Source: Pseudocercospora fijiensis CIRAD86
Lineage: Eukaryota > Ascomycota > Dothideomycetes > Mycosphaerellales > Mycosphaerellaceae
DNA length: 64,000 nt
Direction of reading: 5' to 3'
Assembly (NCBI RefSeq): GCF_000340215.1
Contig: NW_006921537.1
Span: 2,651,538-2,715,537 of the forward strand
The notes beneath the pieces were generated by a model, which saw only the letters and a list, made by a program, of their open reading frames with translations, searched no databases and had not been told where the DNA came from. The translations under genes were made by a program, and so were the position numbers. This document shows positions 44,637-55,392 of the stretch, piece after piece (positions within the stretch are counted from its first letter, which is position 1; every line of letters starts with the position of its first letter).

Positions 44637-46796
44637 TCAGGATGCCCCAACAGTCGCCAAGTTGCTCATATTGACCACCCTCCCACCTCCTCCAGGCCCA
44701 GCCTGCGGCCTCTTTCTCCATCCCGGTACCTCGCCACTAGCCCTGTTCGCCTTGCTAGTAATCACGCTCCAAGGCGGCGGAAAAGCAGCAGCAAGTACGA
44801 CCTGATCCTCGGTACTCTGCTTCGTCCCAGACAAGACAAATTTCAGACTCGAATGCACAATGAATCCTTTGACTAAGCCTTGGTCAATCAACGACGAGAG
44901 GATCGATTCAATGTTGATTATTTCATATCCTGAGCCATCAGTCCGCTCGTAGTCCCCACCAGCGAAGTCCGCATCGATGTATGTAGGCGCTGAAGAGCCC
45001 TCCGCCAGCTTAAATGCGTTGACAAGGACATCCATGTCGACTAAAGGTGCGGTCTTCGTTCCAGGAGCGTAGCGCGCACCAATGGTTTTCCAGACACGAC
45101 GCACTAGCGTCCGCCAGACATGTACTTCGCATCTGTTTCTCAATGGCAAAAGTACCCGGAAGTGCAGGAACCAGTCTGCATGGGGCCCGTTGAAGTCAAG
45201 AGCCTGGCGAAACAGTGCCAAGTTGCCAGTCCTCATTGCCTGCATGATGGGCGCGAAGTGCTCTTGGAACCCAATAGCTTCAGGTCGCTGGAGAAGTGCA
45301 GCTGAAGGAAAGCGACCAAGAATGATGTTTGAGGTGACCAAGTAGACTAGAATATGTCTCCTCTGGCGAATAAAATTCTCACCCGCTGAGCACTCATCAT
45401 AAGCATACTGAAGTGCCTCTTGCGCTCGGTAGAAGTGGTTGTTCTGGAACAGATACCTGCCCAGGTAGTAGAGGTAAGTGACTCGCTCACTCTTGGGGTA
45501 CAGCGAGAGCTGCGGAGATTGGTTTCCGATGTTCTCGAATATCATCGCGGCGTTGCGTGTCTTGCGGCACTGGAACAGAATCTTGAGACAGATGTTGGCA
45601 ATTTTGTAGATGCCTTGCTTTTTGCCTTCGACTTTGTTGGCAGCTGTGGTCTTGTCGTTCATGCAGGCAGTGAAGGCGCGACGTAGGATCTCGGCAGCTC
45701 TCTCAGGAAGTGTCTCCCTGGCGCTGCCCTCATCGTCGCCACCAGATGCTGCTGCTCCCGCTGATCTCAGCTGGGCCATAAGCTCTGGTCGGCGATCGAG
45801 ACCTATTGCCAGGCGGCAGACAACTTGTGCACACCTGACCACGACAGGGAGCATAAGAACGCCCAGTGTGCCGTGGCTCAGCGCGCTGTTTGCCCTTTCT
45901 TGCAAGCCAATGAGTAAGTCGTAGGTCTCCAGCAGTTTGCTGGTATCTTCGTTGACATCGCGAAGGTAGGACAAGTACTGTACCATGAACAGAATGAATG
46001 GCGTCCAAGTCGCACTGCCATCAACGCCCTCCCTAGCAGTGACCAGCATCTGTCTGCACTTCTCCTCAAGTGCGTCTTCTTTCTCCTGCGGGTAGTTTTG
46101 TTGTAGCTCCGCTATCAAGTCGTAGTAGAGCTTGCCAAAAGGAGGTTCTATCGCAATGTAGCTGGCAAGCTCTCGAGCGTTTTGCACCAGGATGAAGCCA
46201 TTGATAGCTGTGAGAAATTGTCCGAGGACCGGCGTCCCTATTACGGAGAGCGCCATTCCTTTTGTGTTTGTTGTATGCTCAAGTGTCAATGGATCTCTAG
46301 GTTGACTTTGATCTTTGATGCGACTTGTCGAGCCGTTTTCTGTGGCTGGATCTTGCTCGCGGTCGGATGTTTCTTGGTTCTGAAAAAAGCCCAGATTGCA
46401 ACGACCCAACGCGATTCTCGCCGCAAACCACTCCTGAACACACGGTAGAAAATCTAGTGTGACTTGCTGTTCTCTGTAGTCTCCAAAGCGATCGATCGCA
46501 TCATCGCAGAATTCCCATATTTCTTCCAAGTCCAGACCGAGATTGAAATTTCTGGAGCACGTCTGCACGTAGTCATCAATCCAGTCCCAATTGAAGACAC
46601 CAAGATCGAATGTATTTGGTTCTTGTGGCTCGAGGCGTGCTTGATGTTTTTGGCGTATGAAAGGGTCGAAAAGTGACGTGTTGTTCTTGTCGGCGTCGCG
46701 ACTTGAGGTTGACTTCGGATTCGGATCAGGTGCTGCTGAGTCATTGTCACTTTCACAGCGCTCACGGGGTCCTCTACCTCTTTTCGTACGAGGCAT
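44637..46796 (-). CDS. PCI-domain protein, THP1/CSN12 (PCID2) family
   Basis: Single exon, 719 residues. The N-terminus is basic and then low complexity. A helical-repeat region follows, with a C-terminal PCI/winged-helix domain near 470-650. Typical stretches are YLYYLGRYLFQNNHFYRAQE with LQYAYDECS (TPR-like helices), RRHILVYLVTSNIILGRFPS, and LLPLRNRCEVHVWRTLVRRV. The family includes yeast Thp1 (TREX-2, mRNA export) and Csn12 (COP9-associated). Fungal members of both are hard to separate by eye. The long N-terminal part (about 200 residues before the helices) and the C-terminal tail after the winged helix (GPGGGGRVVNMSNL) exceed the yeast proteins. Acts in the nucleus by family inference. 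Confidence 0.8.
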   Translation of the reverse strand: MPRTKRGRGPRERCESDNDSAAPDPNPKSTSSRDADKNNTSLFDPFIRQKHQARLEPQEPNTFDLGVFNWDWIDDYVQTCSRNFNLGLDLEEIWEFCDDAIDRFGDYREQQVTLDFLPCVQEWFAARIALGRCNLGFFQNQETSDREQDPATENGSTSRIKDQSQPRDPLTLEHTTNTKGMALSVIGTPVLGQFLTAINGFILVQNARELASYIAIEPPFGKLYYDLIAELQQNYPQEKEDALEEKCRQMLVTAREGVDGSATWTPFILFMVQYLSYLRDVNEDTSKLLETYDLLIGLQERANSALSHGTLGVLMLPVVVRCAQVVCRLAIGLDRRPELMAQLRSAGAAASGGDDEGSARETLPERAAEILRRAFTACMNDKTTAANKVEGKKQGIYKIANICLKILFQCRKTRNAAMIFENIGNQSPQLSLYPKSERVTYLYYLGRYLFQNNHFYRAQEALQYAYDECSAGENFIRQRRHILVYLVTSNIILGRFPSAALLQRPEAIGFQEHFAPIMQAMRTGNLALFRQALDFNGPHADWFLHFRVLLPLRNRCEVHVWRTLVRRVWKTIGARYAPGTKTAPLVDMDVLVNAFKLAEGSSAPTYIDADFAGGDYERTDGSGYEIINIESILSSLIDQGLVKGFIVHSSLKFVLSGTKQSTEDQVVLAAAFPPPWSVITSKANRASGEVPGWRKRPQAGPGGGGRVVNMSNLATVGAS

Positions 46797-47232
46797 GCTG
46801 TACTATGAGATCTTTCCTCGCAAGAGAGTAGGTAGACAGGACCTTGACCGTTATCGCAGAGATCAGTAGACCAGCATCAAACGCGGCACGGGATCCTGCA
46901 TTCTTTGTTCGTTTGCAGAGACAATTCGCACGAGCTTCATTGTCAAGCACGCCTTTGACATACTGTACAACATTGGAAGATGGTCACGAGATGGACGTAT
47001 ACTTTCAAAAATCATTGCATTCCGTAACGAGGTAAATCTACACACGAGACCAAACCCGAACGTATCGGTAGAGGGCTTGCCTCGAAAATAAAGACCCCCA
47101 AGCAAGAGCAAGGAAGCAAATGCACCAGGCACCCGACTCCACTGTCCTCCACCACAGACCAGTGAGAAGACATTATGCACAAGCTAGCTAGAGTAAACGC
47201 CGCAGACATTTTGAAAATTCCGTGCCCATGTG
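46797..47232. other. Intergenic; no supported gene
   Basis: Short frames only, none with recognisable sequence. Probably the upstream region of the PCI-protein gene. Confidence 0.4.
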
Positions 47233-48015
47233 CTAAGGAGAAAGCAAAGCCGAAACGTCACCAAGGTCGACTTGCCGAGGAGACTTGGTCATTCCCACCG
47301 TCCTCCGTTCCGCACTCTTGGGAGGCGCGACAGGGGGAAGCATCGGAAGCTTGGGTAGGGGAGAACGTGAAGGACTCCGATACGCTGTGTTGACACGCTT
47401 CATGCGGAACTCGGATTGAGTGCGACTGTAGTTTGATGAAGATACAGCACTGACTACACTGCCTGCACTGCCGGCACTTCCGTCGCTGTGGCGCTGGTTC
47501 GAATTGGTCGCGGGTGCAGGTGGTACGTCGATGATAGTGGGGACCTCTTGAAGTGGTGGGCGGTTTTTGGCTGGTGGAGAAGTGGAAGGGCCGAGGTGCC
47601 AACCTCGGATTGCAAGATAGTCATGTATAGCTGCACGCGTTTCGTCGTCAAGGCAAGGGAAAGGATCAGAGTAGCTTCGATCAGTGCGATACTGTCCGAA
47701 AGACACTACATCGCCTGGCCCGGAACTGGTTTCCGGGTCACGGCCGGGGTACCAGCGGCCGTAGTCGAGGTCTCGCTGCTCTGTTCCGATGGTGATGGTG
47801 ATCGACTTGACTGGGTTGGAGTGAGAGGGCGCGGCACCATCGCACTGGGAGGTCCATTTGGGCCAGCGGGACGGGCACCTGGAGGTGGTCCACGTGGGCC
47901 AGCGCCCTGAGGCGGAGGACCCTGTGGTCGTGGCTTTACTGGCACCTTTGACAAGCATGTGCGTGGAGCGACACCTTGTTGGCTGCGGTCCATGCGGATG
48001 CAGAGAGCCTGGCAT
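47233..48015 (-). CDS. Overlapping second frame / possible alternative C-terminus of the SH3 gene
   Basis: A 260-codon frame starts at an ATG inside the SH3 gene intron, overlaps its last exon in another frame and continues 473 bp past its stop. The part beyond the stop looks genuinely coding: DVVSFGQYRTDRSYSDPF, PCLDDETRAAIHDYLAIRGW, EVPTIIDVPPAP. It ends in Ser/Pro-rich and basic segments. Removing 47706-47752 (GTACCC...GATGTAG, 47 bp) would fuse it in frame to the SH3 protein and replace the normal end. The donor is weak and the short SH3 C-terminus RKPVPGQAM looks like the usual one, so this may be an isoform, a separate gene with an unseen first exon, or chance. Confidence 0.35.
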   Translation of the reverse strand: MPGSLHPHGPQPTRCRSTHMLVKGASKATTTGSSASGRWPTWTTSRCPSRWPKWTSQCDGAAPSHSNPVKSITITIGTEQRDLDYGRWYPGRDPETSSGPGDVVSFGQYRTDRSYSDPFPCLDDETRAAIHDYLAIRGWHLGPSTSPPAKNRPPLQEVPTIIDVPPAPATNSNQRHSDGSAGSAGSVVSAVSSSNYSRTQSEFRMKRVNTAYRSPSRSPLPKLPMLPPVAPPKSAERRTVGMTKSPRQVDLGDVSALLSP

Positions 48016-49399
48016 CGATTAGCAATGAAAGCGTGAAAGGATAAGAAGGGAGACTTACCCAGCCGTCGTCGTACTCATGAAGCATGCGCACAAGTTGTCC
48101 TGAGCGAAGCTCGAGCTCGTCGTCCATGCTCGGCTTGAAGTCAAGTTGGACACGGTGAACGTTGTTGGGCTGGCGAGGGCCTACAGGGCCATTGGCAGGG
48201 CCACCGACTGGAATAGCCGCAGCAGTGCCAAAGTGTGCGTTTCTTGGAGTTGCTGGTTCGCTACCTTCCCAGGACGACTGCGGGCCGTGCTTCGAGGCAG
48301 CGGCAGAGGCAGCCGCGGTAGCAGCAGTGGCCGGAGCTCCTGCAGCAGCGCCATTCGACCCATTGGACTTGTGCTCGGGTTCGTCGAAGGGGTTTGATGG
48401 TGGACTGTCTGGCTGGGCCTGCTTCTCAGAAAGAACGGTCGCGTCATCGAATGGATTTTGGCCAGATGCAGTGCGTTCCCCAGCAGATGTGTGCTTCTCT
48501 CCAGCACCTGTCACGTCGAGCGTGTTACCAGCGCTCTTACGGGTTTCGCCTAGATTCGGAAGGAACTGAGTGACTGGACGCAGGCTGAGGCGCGGAGCAG
48601 TAGAGGCTGTACGTGTAGATCGAAGGCTAGCAGCAACTTTCTCGGTCTGTGTAGAAGAGCGTCGTGCATCAGCAGCTGCGCCACCAGCGGCGGCCGCACT
48701 CGCACTCGCACTCATGCCACCAGCCTCAACGCCGCGAGCGCGAACGTCCGCAAAGCTACCGTGCTTCTCGTCCAGCATCTTGCCCTGCTTCCGTGCGGCC
48801 TTTTTGCGCCTCAAGCAGAAGAGTACAAGACCAACGACAAGACCAATTGCGAGAATGACACCGAAGGCAAGGCCAGCTTTTGCGCCACCGGTCATTCCGC
48901 TGTTACTCTCGTCGGGGGTCGGTGAAGCTGTCGCTGAAGCAGTGTGAGTCGCCTGGATGGGTGTGCCTCCCATCCTGGAGACCTGGGCAGTCTGAAATGT
49001 CGTTAGCGCGCTCGTCGGGATGACTGTCGCGGTCGAGGTCTCCATCATAGTCGTGTGTCCAGCCTGAGCTGAAGATTTGGCCGCATCGTAGGAAGCTTGA
49101 TGGCTGTTGACCGAAGGAGAGGCGGTAGCAGTAGCGGCTGCCACAATGTCGGTTGGAGAGCCGGTCAAAGTCGAGTACATCGCTGGTCCAGGGAATGTCT
49201 GTGACAAAGTCACGTAAACGACCGAGAGCGCAGGTTGGGCATTGTCGCTGGTGGCTTCCTTCTGCGATGCGTCCCATCCCTCAGGGACGTGCATTTTGAC
49301 ATTGTCGCTGTTCAAGTATCGTTTGCGCAAGGCAAGTAGGTCGCGAGCTTCCTGGCCACGAAAGACGCGGCCGTGGGTGTGTCGCTTGTGGAGAACCAT
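47706..49399 (-). CDS. Single-pass membrane protein with SH3 domain
   Basis: Exons complement(47706..48008, 48059..49399), 50-bp phase-0 intron (GTAAGT, branch CTAAT, GCCAG), 547 residues. The Ser/Thr-rich N-terminal half has no obvious signal peptide. One transmembrane segment lies at about 175-196 (AGLAFGVILAIGLVVGLVLF), followed by CLRRKK as a stop-transfer. A cytoplasmic low-complexity region with two NPFD motifs comes next, and then an SH3 domain at about 413-470. The SH3 reads VQLDFKPSMDDELELRSGQL and EYDDGWAL across the splice site, and then RSQQGVAPRTCLS. The tail is Pro/Gly-rich. The layout resembles fungal membrane sensors and polarity proteins that recruit proline-rich partners. 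The ATG at 49399 was chosen because upstream residues in this frame look like untranslated sequence. Confidence 0.85.
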
Positions 49400-50785
49400 G
49401 TTTCCGTAGTTGTCGTCGCCGCCGCCCAAACCCAATATCCCTAATTGCCTGTCCGCTCCGGGACGACTATCGTCGAGAGTCGGTGGAGAGAGTGTGGCTG
49501 GTACCAGGTGTACAGAAATGATGTCTCGGTGTGTGTGCGGGTCGATTGGAATGCGGGTGAAGAGTGAGATGGCCGTGTAGACGTGCCCGTCGCCGCGCGT
49601 GGAATGTGATATAGCAAGCGCCGCTAAAGATGGTCGAGTATCAAGGAATGTGTGCGACTGACAGCCCGCCTTGAACGAAGGCTGACGGGCTGCGTGGTCG
49701 GTGTGGTGTAAAGAGTGTAGGTCGACGAATGTCGCGTGGCGACAGCGAGGTGATGGTGTGCGGGCGGGCGTGCGAGCGAGCGAGCGACGAGAGGAAACGC
49801 AAGGCAAGAGATCAGCTTGAGGGCGTTAAATGAAGGTTCCTGCTTGGGCCTAGCGTGTAGCAAGGATGCAGGAACGATGCAGAGTGACCCGTGCTTGGCC
49901 ACGAAGTGAGCGATCCCATTCGTCGCTTCCTCTGAGCCGCCGTTGCTAGCTATTTCCAGAGTAACTATCGATGTCTTCTCTGCTCGCAGGGCTGGCAACG
50001 CGCAGAGCACGTTGCATCGCGTCGACGTTCACGCGTTGTCTGGCAGAGACGTCATGATCCCTCTAGAGGTAGCAAGAAGAGGGTGCCATGCTCACATCGG
50101 CGCCGCGCCCTGAGGCCCAGCAGGAGTGAGGATTCGTAACACGGCCAGGGGTCATCACGACAACAACCTGGAAGCGCCGGCGAGGGGGCGCTTTCCAGTG
50201 TGAATCCGTGGCTTCACACTGTTTCTATGGCGATGCTATGATTCTGCGCAGGTCCGCTTCTCTTGGGACATCGACGCCGTGCTCCTCCTCCTTCTTGCTC
50301 TCGGGTAGTAGCGTGTTACTGTCAGAAATCGCCTGCCATCGCGCGCGTACTGTGTCCTACAATCTTCTGGGGAACCACCAGCAGTTGCTACGAGTTCAGA
50401 GTCTGCGCTGTCCTGTCCACCTTGGAGCTGCTGGAGAGCGCGCACGACTACGGCGAAAGGGTGCAGATATGCAGGTCAAAATTCCGATACACTGGCGTCA
50501 CTTATGCTCTGACTGAAACAGATCCTCTCCACAACAATGAATCGGTGACTGAAACAGATGCAACGCTTGCAGCCTCAGGCAGCTGAGGAGAGGAATTGAT
50601 CAACACCTCCATGAGCTAGAACATAAGCTTGAGAACCGTCGGCGAACTGTCGCTCAATTCTACGCCATTCCGAGGAACATCACAGCAGAACTCCGACGCA
50701 TAGGAGTCTCGTATTAAAAGACCAAAGAAGCTGTGAAGATGCATTCCATCACGCCACGTAGTCTTCCATCTCGCTGTACACGAAC
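49400..50785. other. Intergenic between divergent genes
   Basis: Shared upstream region of the SH3 gene (minus) and the hydrolase gene (plus). Open frames exist on both strands (up to 128 codons) but with GTG/CTG-type starts and no motifs. tcgtattaaaag at 50709-50720 could be a TATA-like element about 65 bp before the hydrolase ATG. Confidence 0.35.
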
Positions 50786-52064
50786 ATGTTATCCTACACA
50801 TTGATTGCGGGCCTGCTAGCTGCAGCCTCGTCACCCGCAGCAGCAGCAGCAGCAGCATCGTGTACTTCGCACACCATTCCAGTGAAGACCAGCGCAAACA
50901 ATGGCGTTATACTGGCACCAAACTTCGATCTAACATCGGTCTCTGGAGTAGAGTCGTTCCTAGGATCCGGTGCCGGATTTCTCGGTCAATTTGCTGGACT
51001 CTTGCCTGTCAGTGGCACATACCAGATAGCGGCGAAATACTGCACTCCAGCTGTTGGCGCTCCAGCAAAGCGAGCCAAAGAAGTCCAGATTCTGTTACAT
51101 GGTGTGCCATACAATTCCGTGAGTCGATGTATCCAACTACCATGATGCCGATACTGATTGATATCCCTAGAGCTACTGGTTTGGGCTGCCTGGTAACCCC
51201 GATGGCACAGCAAAATACGATTGGGTAGAGTGAGTAGTATTTTGTCGAAATGCAGTATTCATCTCTCATCGGGTCCACAGATATGCTACAAGGCAGGGCT
51301 ATTCGGTCCTTGCGATCGATAACCTTGGCGCAGGAGACTCTCAAAAGGCCAATCCCGTCACTGAAGTCCAGCAGCCACTCCAGACAGCAATCCTTCACCA
51401 GATCACGACCATGCTTCGAGCAGGACAGCTCAGCTTTGCGCCGAAGCCAAACAAGGTCATTTTCGTGGGCCACTCTCTGTCAAGTGTCATTGGCAATGGC
51501 ATTGCCACCCACTACCCCAAGGACTTCGACGCCATCATTCTCACTGGCTGGTCCTACACGCTGATTCAAGCCGGCCCGGGTCTGCTTCTGACACTCCTCG
51601 AGCCGGCCCAAGTGCACAACCCAGCAAAGTTTGGCAGCTTCCCACCAGGCTATCTCGCCTTCGGATCTCGACAGGGCAAGCGCGACTCTTACTATGCCGA
51701 ACATGGCTCCTTCAGCGCTGGTCTCGAGCAGTGGGACTTCGACCACGAGGATACCATCACCATAGGTCAGATATACAGCGCCTTCTCTGGCCTCCAGAAA
51801 GCCGAACAATTCACTGGCGATGTTTTGGCCTTGACTGGACAGGAGGATGCATTCTTTTGCGGACCTACCGGCTCGCGTGCTCTAGGACCACAGAGCTGTG
51901 GTACTGGAGCTGACTCGATTCCGGCAAAGAGCAAGGTCTTTTTCCCGAACGCTAAGTTCCAAGACTACCTCGCGCCGAACACCAGCCACGCCACGACATT
52001 GCACTACAGTACACCGCAGAGCTTGAAAGCTGCCCATGATTTCCTCGCGAGCAGTGGCTATTAG
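50786..52064 (+). CDS. Secreted alpha/beta hydrolase
   Basis: Exons 50786..51118, 51171..51229, 51281..52064; 391 residues. Introns of 52 bp and 51 bp (both GTGAGT donors). Signal peptide at 1-22 with an alanine run (SSPAAAAAAAS). The fold is shown by EVQILLHGVPYNS (oxyanion region, split by intron 1), GYSVLAIDNLGAGDS, and the nucleophile elbow GHSLS with Ser196. Later GQEDAFFC and NTSHATTLHYS supply the likely acid and His. Members of this fungal group act outside the cell on esters or related bonds; the substrate cannot be stated. Cysteines near the acid loop (FFCGPTG..., QSCGTG) suggest a disulfide. Complete. Confidence 0.88.
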
Positions 52065-52625
52065 GAAACTAGCGAGATGACTTTGAGGAACTCTGGCCGA
52101 CTGAACTCCCGTAGCCACCCCATAAATATCAATCCAAAACCTCAGGGCACCTCTATGTCATGCAGAGCATCAATTTTTGAAGAGTCGAAGCAATGACCGT
52201 TCTGATGATGCCGCACAATGCGATTCACCCACTCCCAAAGCTTTGGCGGGCGCGCGAATCGTCACTGCCGGAGCTGATTCCTACTTCCACCGCTCAACCG
52301 GACAGTGTCGAAAACCGCATTAGGTCGTGCAATCCCAGAAAACATCACAATGATCCTCATTGCATAGTATCCTGGTCAAGGCACAGCTCTTCTGTTCGAC
52401 GTTCGCGAATCCTGCCGGTGGCTTTGCCAAAGCTTCATGTACTCTTGACACGACTGCGGGGTGTCGATCCTTGGTTTGTACAACATGGGCGGGGGTTAGA
52501 GGGGTCACGACACAAGATGGAAGAAAGGAAGGAACTTGATCGCCGATGAACAGAATATATAAATGTTCTGATCACTTATATCCACCAAGGTGCTTGGAGC
52601 AAGTGATCCTTGTGAGAAGCCGAAC
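52065..52625. other. Intergenic; no supported gene
   Basis: A 118-codon plus frame from an ATG at 52193 lacks any recognised motif. agaatatataaatg at 52551-52564 is a TATA-like site about 65 bp before the next ATG. Confidence 0.4.
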
Positions 52626-53913
52626 ATGTCTAACGAAATTCAGCCCCAGAAAGCTCCGTCCCTCAACCTGCCTAAAGGTAACACTACCTGCAAAGTCGCT
52701 ATTATCAACACTACTTGCAACCTCACTGTCCCTCCACCTACTCTTGTAGAGCCTCCCATCAAAGGACATGACTGGCTCAATCTTCCAACCTTCGGGTTCT
52801 TGATTACTCACCCTTCTGGGGAACAAGTTCTTTTCGATCTGGGTAGTCGAACGGACTGGTGGAATCTGGTTCCTCATGTCACCGACGTTGTAGCAAACAG
52901 AGTCCCAGGAATGAATGTAGAGAAGGATGTAGTTGACATTCTACGAGACGGCGGAGTCGATCCGGGCAGACTGAAGGCTTTGATCCTGAGCCATTGGCAC
53001 TTCGATCATTCGGGAGACTTGTCAAGACTTGCGCCGACTACGGATGTGATTGTTGGACCAGGTTTCAACGACAGATTCCAGCCGGGTTGGCCAGCAAATG
53101 AAGATTCTGTGTTCCATGAGGCAGACTTCAAGGATAGGAAGGTGATTGAGGTGAGTGCTGTCAGCTTTGATCCATCCTACACAATACCTAAATAATCGAA
53201 TCTGCAGCCACCATTCAGCGATGACTTCAAAATCGGTCAATATCAAGCACATGATTACTTCGGAGATGGAAGTATCTACATCTTGAACGTGCCAGGCCAT
53301 ACCACAGGCCACATCTCAGCCCTAGTCCGAACAACACCCGAAACATTCATATTCATGGGCGGCGACGTCTGCCACTTCACAGGTCTGCATCCCCACCCAA
53401 GTACATCAGCTCGTCGATTAACACTGCAGCGTAGGCGTTATCCGCCCAACGAAATACATCCCCATGCCCTCGAATATCCCACCAGAAACCACCCTCGACT
53501 CCCGCTTTGGTTCCAATCGACCATGCCCATGCCTAACATTCACAAAATGTCACCCAGACCAATCCAGTTCGCGCACTACACCTTTCTACCAATGTTCCAC
53601 AGGCGAACATTCCTGGTACGACGATCCGAAAACCGCAATGGTGTCCATCCGAGCCCTGTTCGAATTCGACGCAGATCCCAACGTGATTGTGATTATTGCT
53701 CACGATAATGCACCTTTGGTTGTACTAAAGGACAAGATGTTCCCGAATGGTGGGGATATTAATGATTGGAAGGAACAGGGGTACAAGGAGAAACTGCATT
53801 GGGGTTTTGTGAATGAGTTGCCTGCTGAAGGGGTCCCGCCGAGAGAGACCTTGACGGATGGGTTGTATAGGAGTGGCAAGAGGATTAAGGATTTGGCGTT
53901 CAATCCTGTTTGA
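52626..53913 (+). CDS. Metallo-beta-lactamase-fold hydrolase (lactonase-like)
   Basis: Exons 52626..53150, 53208..53382, 53435..53913; 392 residues. Introns of 57 bp (GTGAGT...CTGCAG) and 52 bp (GTCTGC, branch TTAAC, CGTAG). Zinc ligands are SHWHFDHSG (His123, His125, Asp127, His128), VPGHTTGH (His206) and [10 protein letters not shown] late AHDN block gives the final His. No signal peptide, so probably cytosolic. The architecture resembles N-acyl homoserine lactonase-type members of the superfamily; the true substrate is unknown. A cysteine-rich insert ([22 protein letters not shown]) precedes the last segment. The acceptor for intron 2 was chosen at CGTAG because the nearer CAG would bring a stop at once. 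Confidence 0.88.
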
Positions 53914-54553
53914 TGGGAAAGGTGGTTGATCGGGTGATCGAGATGAGATGTTGATGGGAAATTTTTGATCGTATGTAGACCTCTTCGAATTCTTGGATGT
54001 GGCTCTTGACCGCTCTGAATTGCCTTCCACAATTGAATATGCACTGCAATTCGGCATTGCATGAGGCCGGTCATCGTGAATGGACTCGTTACGGCCGCAT
54101 TACGTTTTCAAATTTCCTGAGCGCTGTCAGCTTCCGAACGTTCTCTGTAAAAATGAGGTGGCCAAGCTCGAGTACTATGCCCCGGCTAGCTATCGCCTTG
54201 AAGCGCTGAATGCAATGGCAAATCTACGCTGCCGAAGTTGAGTTGCTTAACAACGGGTTCGCCTCAAACAAGATAACAGAAGCTCACATAACACATATAT
54301 ACGACTATTCTACGAAGCGCCCAAGTAGAGGCAGGAAGCAATACCGAGACAGCCGACTTTATTATTGCCTATTGTCTACACTAACATGAATTGAACGCCT
54401 CGAAGGTATACGGGCATGTCGTCGTTCCTAAATGCATAGGGGATTCTGTCGTGCTCTGCTGCGAGCACTGTAGTAGCTTCGCCCGCTAGATAAGGACTCG
54501 ATTGGCTCGATTAGTTAGCCTAAGCCTTCGGGAATCGATAGGTAACAACGACG
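53914..54553. other. Intergenic; no supported gene
   Basis: Mixed composition, turning TpA-rich after about 54290. No long frame. Confidence 0.4.
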
Positions 54554-54914
54554 TTAAGCCTGATAGCAATAGCAGTCGCATAATCCTGGACTGTAGAGGA
54601 TTAGCAAGTATACTAGGTCTATCATTTAGTATGAGGTCGTATACTTACGAAGCACCCGTCCCACGCATTTTTTCGCTAATAGAGCCTCCAACGACCTTGA
54701 TTATACACTATAGGGAGAATATTAACATGCATTAGGTAGAACCATGATTCCGCTCGTTGCTTACTTGGGAAGGGCAACCATTTAGACAAGTCTCTGTATC
54801 GTCATCACTGCAGTTATTATAGACCGTTGTAGTAGTGTCGCTACAGTGGTAAGAGACTGCACAATAAGCGACTGTCGCTGCCGATACAAGTAGAAGTGGT
54901 AGAATGAAGCGCAT
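54554..54914 (-). CDS. Small secreted cysteine-rich protein (three exons)
   Basis: Exons complement(54554..54590, 54649..54707, 54765..54914); 81 residues. Introns of 57 bp (GTAAGC...CTATAG) and 58 bp (GTAAGT...CTACAG) both contain CTAAT/CTAAC-like branch sites and keep the frame. Residues 1-17 or 1-18 are a clear signal peptide (MRFILPLLLVSAATVAYC). The mature part has eight cysteines at 24, 35, 43, 47, 51, 74, 76 and 78. The spacing is C-X10-C-X7-C-X3-C-X3-C-X22-C-X-C-X-C, enough for four disulfides. The CxxxC and terminal CxC elements recall cysteine-stabilised alpha/beta peptides, but the order is not a clean match. It could be an effector or an antimicrobial peptide; the function is unknown. 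It sits alone beside TpA-rich DNA. Confidence 0.65.
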
Positions 54915-54989
54915 CGTAATCCGACTGTTAAATAGCTGTATGGTTCAAGTGTTAGTATATCGAAGAGGAAGTAAGGAAATGAAGCGACA

Positions 54990-55000
54990 TATATATATTA
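54990..55000 (-). promoter_or_regulatory. TATA-like box of the small secreted protein gene
   Basis: tatatatatta on the plus strand (taatatatata in gene direction), about 76-86 bp upstream of the ATG at 54914. Position suits a fungal core promoter. Confidence 0.45.
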
Positions 55001-55392
55001 GAGTCGTTCAAGGATGGAGCTGAGCGGAGCCTATACATAGACCTGCAGTGAAGCAATAATTATAGGCCTATACCATGCGATGATGAAGCTTCAACAAGGC
55101 TTCTAATAGTAGTAATCGGACGGTTGGGACTAATACGAGGTGGACAGGCATAGCGGCGTTGGTGATATATTTGGAACCTCAAAGACTGAAATGCCGGCGC
55201 ACGTGCTGCCAGGATTGGGGGGACGCGTGACGCGTGAGAACTGAGAACACGAAAGTCAATCGCGACGGCCCATGTATCTTACGTAAGATACCTTCTTGTT
55301 GGAGAGTAGAGACAGACAGACTTGGACCAAGCATCGCTTCCACGGACAACACGCAACCACAGCCTAGCCTGGGAGCAACAACTTCAAAGAAG
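55001..55392. other. Intergenic between divergent small secreted protein and dCMP deaminase genes
   Basis: No gene. Normal composition from about 55180. cttacgtaagata near 55278 is a short palindromic site of unknown meaning. Confidence 0.4.
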
